Shown in pieces: positions 17,085-25,674 of a DNA stretch of 64,000 bases. The notes beneath the pieces are model-generated. The model had not been told where the DNA came from. It saw only the letters and a program-made list of their open reading frames with translations, and made no database searches. Position numbers and translations under genes: made by a program. This stretch comes from a bacterium YEK0313 (lineage in GTDB: Bacteria; Pseudomonadota; Alphaproteobacteria; Rhizobiales; Phreatobacteraceae), in assembly GCA_000751295.2 (NCBI GenBank), contig CCMO02000001.1, forward strand, positions 4,802,615 to 4,866,614. Direction: 5' to 3'. Position 1 is the stretch's first letter, and the number at the start of each line of letters is the position of its first letter.

Positions 17085-17786
17085 ATGCGCGTTCTGTTGA
17101 TCGAAGATGACAGCGCCACTGCGAAGAGCATCGAATTGATGCTCAAGTCCGAGAGTTTCAACGTTTACACGACCGACCTCGGTGAAGAGGGCATCGATCT
17201 CGGCAAGTTGTACGACTACGATATCATTCTTCTCGACCTCAACTTGCCCGACATGTCGGGCTACGAGGTTCTGAAGTCGCTGCGTGTCGCCAAGGTCAAG
17301 ACGCCGATCCTGATCCTCTCCGGCCTCGCCGGCATCGAGGACAAGGTGCGCGGCCTCGGTTTCGGCGCCGACGACTATCTGACCAAGCCGTTCCACAAGG
17401 ACGAGCTGGTCGCCCGCATCCACGCCATCGTGCGCCGCTCGAAGGGCCATGCCCAGTCGGTCATCACGACCGGCGACCTCCTGGTCAATCTCGACCAGAA
17501 GACGGTCGAGGTCAGCGGCCAGCGGGTGCATCTGACCGGCAAGGAGTACCAGATGCTGGAGCTCCTCTCGCTGCGCAAGGGCACGACCCTGACCAAGGAG
17601 ATGTTCCTCAACCATCTCTATGGCGGCATGGACGAGCCGGAGCTGAAGATCATCGACGTGTTCATCTGCAAGCTTCGCAAGAAGCTCGCCAACGCGTCGG
17701 ACGGCAAGAACTACATCGAGACGGTCTGGGGCCGCGGCTATGTGCTGCGCGAGCCCTCGGACATGGAGGAGCGCATTCCGGCCTGA
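17085..17786 (+). CDS. ctrA: Cell-cycle response regulator CtrA
   Basis: The 233-residue OmpR-type regulator begins MRVLLIEDDSATAKSIELML and keeps phospho-acceptor Asp51 in DIILLDLNLPDMSGY. Its CtrA-specific winged helix includes VHLTGKEYQMLELLSLRKGT and the recognition-helix region PELKIIDVFICKLRKKLANA. CtrA activates flagellar and division genes and blocks origin firing; CckA and ChpT phosphorylate it, and chpT is in this window at 32380. A ribosome site AAGGGGAT lies before the ATG. A GNRA-loop terminator follows 111 bases after the stop, so ctrA is probably monocistronic. Confidence 0.98.
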   Translation: MRVLLIEDDSATAKSIELMLKSESFNVYTTDLGEEGIDLGKLYDYDIILLDLNLPDMSGYEVLKSLRVAKVKTPILILSGLAGIEDKVRGLGFGADDYLTKPFHKDELVARIHAIVRRSKGHAQSVITTGDLLVNLDQKTVEVSGQRVHLTGKEYQMLELLSLRKGTTLTKEMFLNHLYGGMDEPELKIIDVFICKLRKKLANASDGKNYIETVWGRGYVLREPSDMEERIPA

Positions 17787-17897
17787 CCCGCCGGCGCGCT
17801 CCATGCCCGCGCCGCGTCACACCGCCGTCATCCCCTTCTGCCATACCATCGACATCCACCGAGCGAGCACGGATGAAATGCCGCCAGGTGACGGAGG

Positions 17898-17932
17898 CCC
17901 CGCCGGGAAACCGAGCGGGGTTCTTTGTTTTT
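17898..17932 (+). terminator. Intrinsic terminator after ctrA
   Basis: The stem CCCCGC-CGG closed by a GAAA tetraloop and a CCG-A-GCGGGG return arm with one bulged A (17898-17920) is followed by TTCTTTGTTTTT. Confidence 0.88.
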
Positions 17933-18023
17933 CGCCACCGCACTCGATGAGGACGACCGCTGTCGACGCCTGCGATCAGCTCATGTCCCGCGACCGCCCG
18001 CACGACACAGGAGGCTTTCGGCG

Positions 18024-18443
18024 ATGAGCATGGAACCTGGCGCCCCGGCCCGGCCGAGAACGACAGCTTCGCTGTGGTGCCTGCCCGTTGTCCTGCTGTT
18101 GACCGCATTCGGCGGCGGACCGAACCGGGTCCTTGTGGATCTCCCATCCCCGGACGGCCGGCATCACGTGGAGGTGCGGGAATGCCCGCAAGGCGGTGCC
18201 TTCGGCTGGTCCAAGGAAACGCAGGCCGCCGTCCTCGAGGCCGGCAGGGCGGGAACCTGCCTTTCGACCGCCAACGCGCTCGCGCGGTTCACGGTCTATG
18301 CGCCCGAAAGCCAGCTTGAGCTGGAATGGATATCCAATGCACGGCTGAGGGCGTGGCACCCGGCCTTCGCGCCGAGCGGCGGGCCGCGCAGCGCCAGCCG
18401 CATGCCGAACAGCCCAGTCGAGGTCGTCTTCGCCCCGAAATAG
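18024..18443 (+). CDS. Hypothetical exported or membrane-anchored protein
   Basis: The 139-residue ORF starts at an ATG preceded by AGGAGG at 18009-18014, which decides the start over a longer frame reaching 17925. One hydrophobic segment near residues 17-28 (LWCLPVVLLLTAF) looks like a signal peptide or anchor. The remaining region (VLVDLPSPDGRHHVEVRECP ... ESQLELEWISNARLRAW) is rich in beta-strand-like sequence, with two Cys (in VRECPQGG and AGTCLST). I recognise no family. Its gene neighbours, ctrA and a thioesterase, give no functional clue. Confidence 0.6.
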   Translation: MSMEPGAPARPRTTASLWCLPVVLLLTAFGGGPNRVLVDLPSPDGRHHVEVRECPQGGAFGWSKETQAAVLEAGRAGTCLSTANALARFTVYAPESQLELEWISNARLRAWHPAFAPSGGPRSASRMPNSPVEVVFAPK

Positions 18444-18596
18444 GCGGCGTCCGCAAATCCTCTTGCACGCAGGCGCAACCGGCGACCGACGGCATGGCTT
18501 GCCTTCCGCTGAACCGTCCCCGCGAGGCCTGGTCTTGACCGGCGCGCCGCGCGCCCGTCACTCTCGCCCGATCCCCGCCCCTGTCAGGATCATGCG

Positions 18597-18995
18597 ATGA
18601 CCGCGCTCGACAAGCTGAAAGCCTTTCCGCTGCCCTTCGCCCATCTGCTCGGCATCGACTATGTCGAGGCTGGGCCTGAACGCGTCGTCGCGAAGCTCTT
18701 CATCCGCGAGGATCTGTGCACAGCCGGCAATGCCATTCACGGCGGCGCGATCATGGCCTTTGCCGACACGCTCGGCGCGGCCTCGACGGTGCTCAACCTG
18801 CCCGAGGGGGCCAAGGGCACGACCACGCTCGAAAGCAAGACCAATTTCGTCTCCGCGGCCAAGGCCGGCACCACGGTCACCGGCACGACCGCGGCCGTCC
18901 ACCGCGGCAACCGAACACAGGTCTGGCAGACCCGCATCGAGCGCGAGGACGGCAAGCTGGTCGCGCTGGTGACACAAACGCAGATGATCCTGTAG
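18597..18995 (+). CDS. PaaI-family hotdog thioesterase
   Basis: The 132-residue hotdog-fold protein carries the PaaI motif AGNAIHGGAIMAFADTLGA, with His48-Gly-Gly and the acidic Asp on the next helix. It is followed by TTLESKTNFVSAAKAGTTVTG. PaaI thioesterases hydrolyse acyl-CoA, commonly phenylacetyl- or hydroxybenzoyl-CoA. The exact substrate is not evident and no paa genes are nearby. The ATG at 18597 is the only good start. Confidence 0.9.
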   Translation: MTALDKLKAFPLPFAHLLGIDYVEAGPERVVAKLFIREDLCTAGNAIHGGAIMAFADTLGAASTVLNLPEGAKGTTTLESKTNFVSAAKAGTTVTGTTAAVHRGNRTQVWQTRIEREDGKLVALVTQTQMIL

Positions 18996-19176
18996 CAGCC
19001 TTGGGGAGCGGGCGGTCGCCGCGTTCTCCGCCGCGACCACGCTTGAGAAGGGTTTTCCCTCTCCCCAACGAGATGAGAAAAATCTTCTCTTATTTCGGGA
19101 GCCGTTGCGCTTTGCGGTAGAAAATTCCTGTCGCCGCCGGCATGATCCACACTCCCGTTTCAGCTTGGATGCCGTC

Positions 19177-20154
19177 ATGTCCGATCACGCCTCCTCCGCC
19201 AAGACCCACAAGCCCGGCCGCGGCCGCGTCTATGCCTCGATCACCGACACTATCGGCGATACCCCGCTGGTCCGCCTCGACCGGTTCGCCAAGGCCCATG
19301 GCGTCAACGCGACGCTGCTCGCCAAGCTCGAATTCTTCAACCCCATCGCCAGCGTCAAGGACCGCATCGGCGTCGCCATGCTCGATGCGCTCGCCGCCTC
19401 CGGCAAGCTGACGCCGCAGACGGTGCTGATCGAGCCGACCTCCGGCAATACCGGCATCGCGCTCGCCTTTGCCGCCGCCGCGCGCGGCATCAAGCTGATC
19501 CTCGTCATGCCGGAGACCATGTCGATCGAGCGGCGCAAGATGCTCGCCCTGCTGGGCGCCGAGCTCGTCCTCACCGAAGGTCCCAAGGGCATGAAGGGCG
19601 CCATCGCCAAGGCCGAGGAACTCGCCGCCGAGAATCCGCACGCGATCATCCCGCAGCAGTTCAAGAACCCGGCCAATCCCGACATCCATCGCCGCACCAC
19701 CGCCGAGGAGGTCTGGAACGACACCGAGGGCGCCGTCGATATCTTCGTGTCGGGCGTCGGCACCGGCGGCACCATCACCGGCGTCGGCCAGGTGCTGAAA
19801 TCGCGCAAGCCGAGCGTCCGGATCGTCGCGGTCGAGCCGACGGATTCGCCGGTCCTCTCCGGCGGCAATCCCGGCCCGCACAAGATCCAGGGCATCGGCG
19901 CGGGCTTCGTTCCCGACATTCTCGACCGCGGCGTCATCGACGAGGTGGTGACCGTCAGCAATGACCAGGCCTTCGCGCTCGCCCGCGAACTCGCGCGCAC
20001 CGAGGGCATCCCGGTCGGCATTTCCTCCGGCGCCGCGCTGCAGGCCGCCGTCGAGATCGGCAAGCGCCCGGACAGCGCCGGAAAGACCATCGTCGTGGTC
20101 ATTCCGAGCTTTGCCGAGCGCTATCTGTCGACGGCTCTCTTCGACGGCCTCTGA
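19177..20154 (+). CDS. cysK: Cysteine synthase A (O-acetylserine sulfhydrylase)
   Basis: The 325-residue PLP enzyme shows the lysine Schiff-base site in FNPIASVKDRI (Lys61), the substrate loop EPTSGNTGIALA, and the PLP-phosphate loop VSGVGTGGTITGVGQVLK. It makes L-cysteine from O-acetylserine and sulfide. I chose the ATG at 19177 over an upstream in-frame ATG at 19105 because the conserved fold starts shortly after it (ASITDTIGDTPLVRLDRF). C-terminal SFAERYLSTALF is typical of CysK. It stands alone and converges on the minus-strand LysE gene. Confidence 0.95.
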   Translation: MSDHASSAKTHKPGRGRVYASITDTIGDTPLVRLDRFAKAHGVNATLLAKLEFFNPIASVKDRIGVAMLDALAASGKLTPQTVLIEPTSGNTGIALAFAAAARGIKLILVMPETMSIERRKMLALLGAELVLTEGPKGMKGAIAKAEELAAENPHAIIPQQFKNPANPDIHRRTTAEEVWNDTEGAVDIFVSGVGTGGTITGVGQVLKSRKPSVRIVAVEPTDSPVLSGGNPGPHKIQGIGAGFVPDILDRGVIDEVVTVSNDQAFALARELARTEGIPVGISSGAALQAAVEIGKRPDSAGKTIVVVIPSFAERYLSTALFDGL

Positions 20155-20187
20155 GCGGCCGCTGCGGGCCGCAGGCCCCGAACCGGG

Positions 20188-20816
20188 TCACGGCTGGCTG
20201 GTGACGGCCAGCCGGGTCCCCAGCGCCAGGAACAATGCGCCGAGCGCGCGGTCGAGCCAGACTTTGACCGCGATGACGTGGGGCGAGCGCGCCATGGCGC
20301 CGGCGGCCCAGGCGACGATCAGGTTCCAGGCCGTCCCGGTCACGTTGAACACCAGGCCCAGCGCCAGGAAGGCGAGCGGCTTGGCCGGCGCGTCCTGGTC
20401 GATGAACTGCGGCAGGAAGGCGAGGAAGAACAGCGCGACCTTCGGGTTGAGGACATTGGTCCAGAAGCCTTGCATGAAGACCTGGCGCAGTGGCAGGGCG
20501 GCGGGCGCATCGGCGACCGCCAGCGGCGCAGCCGTCCGCGACAGCAGAAGCTTCAGGCCGACGAAGACGAGATAGGCGACGCCCACCCATTTGACGATGG
20601 CAAAGGCGAGCGCCGAGGTCGAGAGCACGACCGAGAGGCCGAGGGCCGCCGCCGCGATATGAACGAGCGCGCCGGCGCCGACCCCGAGCGCGGCGCGCCC
20701 GCCCGCCGGCCGTGGCCGATGCTGCGGCCCATCACCAGCGCCATGTCCGGCCCGGGCGTGATGTTGAGCATCAGGCCGGCCAGAACGAACAGCCAGAAGT
20801 CGTGGATGCCGGGCAT
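20188..20816 (-). pseudogene. LysE-family exporter, split by a single-base frameshift
   Basis: The start codon at 20816 opens MPGIHDFWLFVLAGLMLNITPGPDMALVMG, the normal N-terminus of a LysE/RhtB amino-acid exporter. Near 20695-20712 the frame breaks in a G/C run. The rest continues in the minus-1 frame as AALGVGAGALVHIAAAALGL, then FMQGFWTNVLNPKVALFFLA to RLAVTSQP at 20188. Adding one base in the run would restore about 209 residues, the usual length. All membrane helices are otherwise intact. Either the sequence lost a base here or the gene is recently inactivated. Confidence 0.85.
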
Positions 20817-20827
20817 CGTCGCCTCCC

Positions 20828-22477
20828 TCAGGCCACGGCCTTGGCCATGGCGCGGCCGGCGGTCCGGCCGGAAAAGATGCAGCCGCCGAGGAAGGTGCCC
20901 TCCAGCGACCGGTAGCCGTGCACGCCGCCGCCGCCGAAGCCCGCGACCTCGCCGGCCGAGTAGACATTGCCGAGCGGCGTCCCGCCGGCGCCGAGCACGC
21001 GGCCGTCGAGATCGGTCTGCAGGCCGCCCAGCGTCTTGCGCGTGAGAATGTTCAGCTTCACCGCGATCAGCGGGCCCTTGGCCGGATCGAGGATGCGGTG
21101 CGGCGGCGCGGTGCGCATCAGCTTGTCGCCGCGATAGTTGCGCGCGCCGCGGATGGCGATCACCTGGGCGTCCTTGGAGAACGGATTTTCGATCTCCCGG
21201 TCACGCGCGACGATCTCCCGCTCCAGCGCCTCCGGATCGATCAGCGAGGTGCCGACCAGCGCGTTCATGCGCCGGCCGAGCGCCTTGATGTCGGTGTCGA
21301 CGATGAAGTCGGCGCCCTTGTCCATGAAGGCCTGGACCGGCGGCGGCAGGCCCTTGCCGAGCCGCGAGAGGATGCCGGAGATGCTCTTGTTGGTGAGGTC
21401 GGGATTCTGCTCGGAACCCGACAGCGCGAATTCCTTCTTGATGATCGCGCGCGACAGCACGAACCAGCTGTAGCCGTGGCCCGTCTTCATGATGTGCTCG
21501 AGGCTCGCCAGCGTGTCGAAGCCCGGGAAGTTCGGCGCCGGCAGGCGCCGGCCCGTCGCATCGAGCCAGATCGAGGACGGTCCGGGCAGGATGCGGATGC
21601 CGTGGCTCGGCCAGATCGGGTTCCAGTTGCGCACCCCCTCGACATAATGCCACATGCGGTCGCGGTTCACGATCCGGCCGCCGGCGCCTTCGGTGATCAG
21701 TTGCATGCGGCCGTCGACATGGGCCGGCACGCCCGAGACCAGGAAATCCGGCGGCGTGCCGAGCCGCTCCGGCCAGTTCTGCCGCACCAGGTCGAAATTG
21801 CCGCCGATGCCGCCCGAGGCGACCAGCACGGCCTGTGCCTTCAGCGCGAAAGTGCCGGTCGCGACGCGTGAGCTCGCTTCGCCGCGCGCGACCGTGGTCG
21901 GCTCCAGGATCTCGCCTTCGACCCCGTCGACGGCGCCGCCCGACCGGGTCAGTCCGTCGACCCGGTGGCGGAACTTCAGCTGCACCTGGCCGGTCGCCGC
22001 CGCAGCGCGGACCTTGGCGATGAAGGGCGCGAGCACGCCCGGACCGGTGCCCCAGGTGACATGGAAGCGCGGCACGGAATTGCCGTGGCCGGTGGCGAGC
22101 CCGCCGCCGCGCTCGGCCCAGCCGACCAGCGGGAACCAGCGCATGCCTTGGGCATGCAGCCAGGCGCGCTTCTCCTCGTGGGCGAAATGCACATAGGCCT
22201 CGGCCCAGCGCCGGGCCCAGTCGTCCTCCGGCCGGTCGAAGCCGGCCGAGCCCTGCCAGTCCTGCCAGGCGAGGTCGAACGTGTCCCTGATGCCCATGCG
22301 CCGCTGTTCGGGGCTGTCGACGAAGAACAGGCCGCCGAACGACCAGAAGGCCTGGCCGCCGAGATTCTGCTCGCCCTCCTGGTCGATCAAGATCACCTTG
22401 CGGCCGGCCGCCGCCAGTTCGGCCGTCGCGACGAGGCCGGCAAGCCCCGCGCCGACGACGATCACATCGGCATCCAT
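20828..22477 (-). CDS. FAD-binding dehydrogenase (fumarate reductase/KsdD-like)
   Basis: The 549-residue flavoprotein starts MDADVIVVGAGLAGLVATAE, with a clean GxGxxG dinucleotide fold, followed by a ribose-binding acidic residue in KVILIDQEGE. The C-terminal FAD segment reads LGGLQTDLDGRVLGAG and NVYSAGEVAGFGGGGVHGYR, as in fumarate reductase flavoproteins and 3-ketosteroid dehydrogenases. Redox substrate unknown. The ATG at 22477 is chosen over an upstream frame to 22555 because the Rossmann fold begins at once. It is co-directional with, and 103 bases downstream of, the acyl-CoA synthetase gene. Confidence 0.92.
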   Translation of the reverse strand: MDADVIVVGAGLAGLVATAELAAAGRKVILIDQEGEQNLGGQAFWSFGGLFFVDSPEQRRMGIRDTFDLAWQDWQGSAGFDRPEDDWARRWAEAYVHFAHEEKRAWLHAQGMRWFPLVGWAERGGGLATGHGNSVPRFHVTWGTGPGVLAPFIAKVRAAAATGQVQLKFRHRVDGLTRSGGAVDGVEGEILEPTTVARGEASSRVATGTFALKAQAVLVASGGIGGNFDLVRQNWPERLGTPPDFLVSGVPAHVDGRMQLITEGAGGRIVNRDRMWHYVEGVRNWNPIWPSHGIRILPGPSSIWLDATGRRLPAPNFPGFDTLASLEHIMKTGHGYSWFVLSRAIIKKEFALSGSEQNPDLTNKSISGILSRLGKGLPPPVQAFMDKGADFIVDTDIKALGRRMNALVGTSLIDPEALEREIVARDREIENPFSKDAQVIAIRGARNYRGDKLMRTAPPHRILDPAKGPLIAVKLNILTRKTLGGLQTDLDGRVLGAGGTPLGNVYSAGEVAGFGGGGVHGYRSLEGTFLGGCIFSGRTAGRAMAKAVA

Positions 22478-22580
22478 GCCGCTCTCCCCTGCCCTGCCGG
22501 TCTCGCGCCGGCGCTCGCGCCGTCCGCATTGTGGCCGAGCCCCGGCCCGGCGCAAGAGTGGAGTGGCCGGACGCGCGGGC

Positions 22581-24203
22581 TCAGAGCGCCCGCGCCATCT
22601 CGCGCAGGCGGAACTTCTGGATCTTGCCGGTCGAGGTCTTCGGCAGCTCCGCGAAGACGACCGTGCGCGGGCATTTGAAGGCCGCCAGGTGCTGCCGGCA
22701 CCAGGCGATGATGTCGGCCTCGGTCGCGCTCCTGCCCGGCTTCAGCTCGATGAAGGCGCAGGGCGTCTCGCCCCATTTGGCGTCGGGCCTCGCCACCACC
22801 GCCGCCGCCTGCACCGCCGGATGCTTGAACAGCGCATCCTCGACCTCGATCGAGGAAATGTTCTCGCCGCCCGAAATGATGATGTCCTTCGACCGGTCCT
22901 TCAGCTGGATGTAGCCGTCGGGATAGAGCACGCCGAGATCGCCGGAATGGAACCAGCCGCCGGCGAAGGCCTCGTCCGAGGCGGCTCGGTTCTTCAGGTA
23001 GCCCTTCATCACCACATTGCCGCGGAACATCACCTCGCCCAGCGTCTGCCCGTCGGCGGGCACGCGCTGCATGGTCTCGGGATCCATCACGGTGAGGTCG
23101 TCGAGCACCGTATAGGGCACGCCCTGGCGCGCCTTGAGCGCGGCATATTCGGCGCTGGCCAGTCCGTCCCAGTCGCGATGCCAGTCGTTGATGACCGCCG
23201 GCCCGTAGGTTTCGGTCAGGCCGTAGAGATGGGTCACCTCGAAGCCCGCGGCCTGCATCGCCGCCAGCACCGCCTCCGGCGGCGGGGCGGCCGCCGTGAA
23301 GAACGAGACGCCGTGATCGAGGGGGCGCTTTTCGGCCTCGGGCGCATTGAGCAGCAGGCTCATGACGATCGGCGCGCCGCACAGATGGGTGACGCCGTGA
23401 TCGGCGATGGCATCGTACATGGCCTTGGCGCGCACCCAGCGCAGGCAGACATGCGTGCCGGCCACCGCCGAGATCGACCAGGGAAAACACCAGCCGTTGC
23501 AGTGGAACATGGGCAATGTCCACAGATAGACGGGGTGCTTGGCCATGCCGCAGGTGACGACATTGCCGAGCGCCAGGAGATAGGCGCCGCGGTGGTGATA
23601 GACGACGCCCTTCGGATTGCCGGTGGTGCCGGACGTATAATTGAGCGCGATCGCGTCCCATTCGTCGCCGGGCCGCGTCCAGGCGAAATCCTCCTCGCCG
23701 CCGGCGAGGAAGGTTTCATAGTCGATCGTGCCGACGGCCGTGCCGTCGCCGTCATATTCGGGATCGTCGTAGTCGATCACCAGCGGCTTGACGCTTGCCT
23801 GGGCGAGGGCCTCACGGGCGAGCGCCGAAAATTCGCGGTCGACGATGAAGACCTTGGCCTCGCCGTGATCGAGCGAGAAGGCGATGATCGGCCCGTCGAG
23901 CCGGGTGTTCAGCGTGTTCAGCATCGCCCCGGCCATCGGCACACCGTAATGGCATTCGAGCATGGCCGGCGTGTTGGCGAGCAGCACGGCCACGGTGTCG
24001 CCCTTGCCGACGCCCGCCTTGGCGAGCGCGGAGGCGAGGCGGCGCGAGCGCGCATAGAATTCCGCATAGCTCCGCCGCAGGCGGCCGTGGATGATCGCGC
24101 ACTGATCGGGAAAGACGCGCGCCGCGCGTTCGAGGAAGGACAGGGGCGTCAGGGGCTGATAGTTCGCCGCGCGCTTTTCCAGATCGGTATCGTAGACGCT
24201 CAT
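22581..24203 (-). CDS. AMP-dependent acyl-CoA synthetase
   Basis: The 540-residue adenylate-forming enzyme has the P-loop ALNYTSGTTGNPKGVVYHHR, the A5 motif THLYGLTETYGPAV, the hinge GDLGVLYPDGYIQLKDRSKD, the A8 segment IIISGGENISSIEVEDAL, and the catalytic lysine region KTSTGKIQKFRLR. It activates a carboxylic acid to the acyl-CoA via acyl-AMP. The overall pattern (MFHCNGWCFPW, short insertions) is that of medium-chain/methylmercaptopropionate-type ligases, but the acid is not fixed by sequence. A role in fatty-acid or aromatic-acid catabolism with the neighbouring FAD dehydrogenase is an inference. Confidence 0.93.
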   Translation of the reverse strand: MSVYDTDLEKRAANYQPLTPLSFLERAARVFPDQCAIIHGRLRRSYAEFYARSRRLASALAKAGVGKGDTVAVLLANTPAMLECHYGVPMAGAMLNTLNTRLDGPIIAFSLDHGEAKVFIVDREFSALAREALAQASVKPLVIDYDDPEYDGDGTAVGTIDYETFLAGGEEDFAWTRPGDEWDAIALNYTSGTTGNPKGVVYHHRGAYLLALGNVVTCGMAKHPVYLWTLPMFHCNGWCFPWSISAVAGTHVCLRWVRAKAMYDAIADHGVTHLCGAPIVMSLLLNAPEAEKRPLDHGVSFFTAAAPPPEAVLAAMQAAGFEVTHLYGLTETYGPAVINDWHRDWDGLASAEYAALKARQGVPYTVLDDLTVMDPETMQRVPADGQTLGEVMFRGNVVMKGYLKNRAASDEAFAGGWFHSGDLGVLYPDGYIQLKDRSKDIIISGGENISSIEVEDALFKHPAVQAAAVVARPDAKWGETPCAFIELKPGRSATEADIIAWCRQHLAAFKCPRTVVFAELPKTSTGKIQKFRLREMARAL

Positions 24204-24455
24204 TCCACCGGGCCCTTCTCAACCCTCGTCCTTTGCCGGCCAAGCCTAGCCCGGCGCGAACTCCAGGGCTACTGAGGCGGGCCCGGCGAGCCGCCGCGAC
24301 CGCCCGGCACGCCCTACCCGCTCCGGCTGAGGAGACGCGTCCGCCACACGCTGGAGCAAGGCGGCCGCAGCCGGGAATCGCATGGATTTCAGCCGTCCTG
24401 GGATGGTTTCGAATCCGTTAGCCAGGCAACAACATTTCAAACGGACCGCAATTAT

Positions 24456-24474
24456 CGTTAGCAATATTCTAACG
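24456..24474. promoter_or_regulatory. ICE-like inverted repeat, candidate Irr-type site
   Basis: CGTTAG and CTAACG arms flank a 7-base centre. The inner 15 bases TTAGCAATATTCTAA match the mbfA operator core at 12 of 15 positions, with an identical right half TATTCTAA. It sits about 240 bases before the porin start and 250 before the acyl-CoA synthetase start. Confidence 0.4.
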
Positions 24475-24485
24475 GGCTCGTGACA

Positions 24486-24510
24486 GGTGTTGTGCTTCAG
24501 ACACAGCACC
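24486..24510. repeat. Inverted repeat GGTGTTGTG / CACAGCACC
   Basis: Arms of 9 bases with one G·T mismatch around a 7-base loop, 12 bases after the ICE-like repeat. It could be an operator or an RNA hairpin in the porin leader. Confidence 0.35.
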
Positions 24511-24714
24511 CTACAAACAATTCAAACTAGATGGGGAAGGCGGCCCTCCCTCCTTCTTGTTAGTTGATTTCTCACGATCGTCCGATAGAGGTCGGCCGTG
24601 ATGAGTAGACATGTATCGGCTTGGTCCTCCCACCGGCCGGGCGTGCCTGGAAAATCGTCAAATGCGCCGGCCCGCTAAAACGGGGTGGCGAAGTCAACCA
24701 AGGAAATGAACCTC

Positions 24715-25479
24715 ATGAAGAAGTTTCTTCTCGCGGGTGCCGCCCTCGCCGCTCTCGCTTCCGGCGCCCAGGCCGCCGACCTCGGCGTTCGTCGCGTCGA
24801 AGTCCCGGCCGCCATCGTCTCCCCGGTGTTCTCGTGGACCGGCTTCTACGTCGGTGGCTATCTCGGCGTCAGCTCGCGCCAGGGCCGCTTCAATGACATC
24901 GACGGCTACAACACGCCGGGCCCGTGGGGCGTCAACAAGACCAACTTCCTGGGCGGTCTGACCCTCGGCTACAACTACCAGATCACCCCGAACTTCCTGG
25001 TCGGTGTTGAAGGTGAAGTCGGCTATCTCGGCGGTTCGCGCCGCGCTGACCCGACCTCGCCGGGTCTCGACACCGTCGGCAAGATCAACGACGCCGTCTA
25101 CGGCCTGATCACGGCCCGCGCCGGTTTCACCGTCGACCGCACCCTGTTCTACGTCAAGGGCGGTCTCGCCCTCGGCGGCGGCAGCGCCCGCGTCACCGAC
25201 ACCTGCTCGGTTGCTCCGTGCGGCCCGCTGACCCTCTCGGGTTCGCGTTCGTCGAACGTCGGCTGGACCATCGGTGGTGGTATCGAGTACGCCGCTTACC
25301 AGAACTGGACCGTCAAGGCTGAGTACAACTACGTCAGCTTCGGCAACCAGACCGTCAACGCTCTGGGCTCGGACGGCTTCAACTACCGCTTCCGCACCCA
25401 GAACAACGCCCACCTCTTCAAGATCGGCGTGAACTACCTGTTCTCGACCGGCCCGGGCGCTGTGGTTGCTCGCTACTGA
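24715..25479 (+). CDS. Outer-membrane beta-barrel porin, Omp25/Omp31-like
   Basis: The 254-residue protein has a signal peptide MKKFLLAGAALAALASGAQA cleaved before ADLGVR. It continues with an 8-strand-barrel pattern: SWTGFYVGGYLGVSSRQGRF, NFLGGLTLGYNYQITPNFLV, GVEGEVGYLGGSRR, WTIGGGIEYAAYQNWTVKAE, LFKIGVNYLF. It ends with the aromatic VARY. Omp25/31 proteins are abundant in Hyphomicrobiales and tether or stabilise the outer membrane. Codon use differs from neighbours (GGT and GTT more frequent), as expected for a highly expressed gene. The ATG at 24715 begins the signal peptide and follows AAGGAAA. A strong terminator follows. Confidence 0.93.
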   Translation: MKKFLLAGAALAALASGAQAADLGVRRVEVPAAIVSPVFSWTGFYVGGYLGVSSRQGRFNDIDGYNTPGPWGVNKTNFLGGLTLGYNYQITPNFLVGVEGEVGYLGGSRRADPTSPGLDTVGKINDAVYGLITARAGFTVDRTLFYVKGGLALGGGSARVTDTCSVAPCGPLTLSGSRSSNVGWTIGGGIEYAAYQNWTVKAEYNYVSFGNQTVNALGSDGFNYRFRTQNNAHLFKIGVNYLFSTGPGAVVARY

Positions 25480-25512
25480 TAAGCCATCGATCTTCTCGCG
25501 AAGATCGTGACG

Positions 25513-25543
25513 AACGGGCCGCCTTCGGGCGGCCCGTTTTTTA
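25513..25543 (+). terminator. Strong intrinsic terminator after the porin
   Basis: An 11-bp stem (AACGGGCCGCC with its complement) closed by a TTCG tetraloop at 25524-25527 is followed by a run of T residues. A weaker GATCTT/AAGATC hairpin lies just before it at 25491-25508. Confidence 0.93.
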
Positions 25544-25674
25544 TTGCCCGCGCCTCGGGCAGCCCGGACACCGCGCAGTCGGACGAGGCACGGCCGGCCG
25601 GGCGCTCCGGACGGGCATCCGCGCCGGACCAGGAGCCGGCGTCTTCGGCCGGCCGGCCCAGGCCTTGCGATGCG

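Larger units (their letters stand above)
24204..24714. other. 511-base intergenic region, acyl-CoA synthetase / porin
   Basis: No credible gene. From about 24415 on the region turns A/T-rich and holds two inverted repeats, listed separately. The porin transcript probably starts here and would have a long leader; no clear -35/-10 pair could be picked. Confidence 0.6.

Noticed and set aside
24395..24425. GGTTTCGAATCC string resembling a tRNA T-arm
   Set aside because: No matching acceptor, D or anticodon stems could be folded around it.
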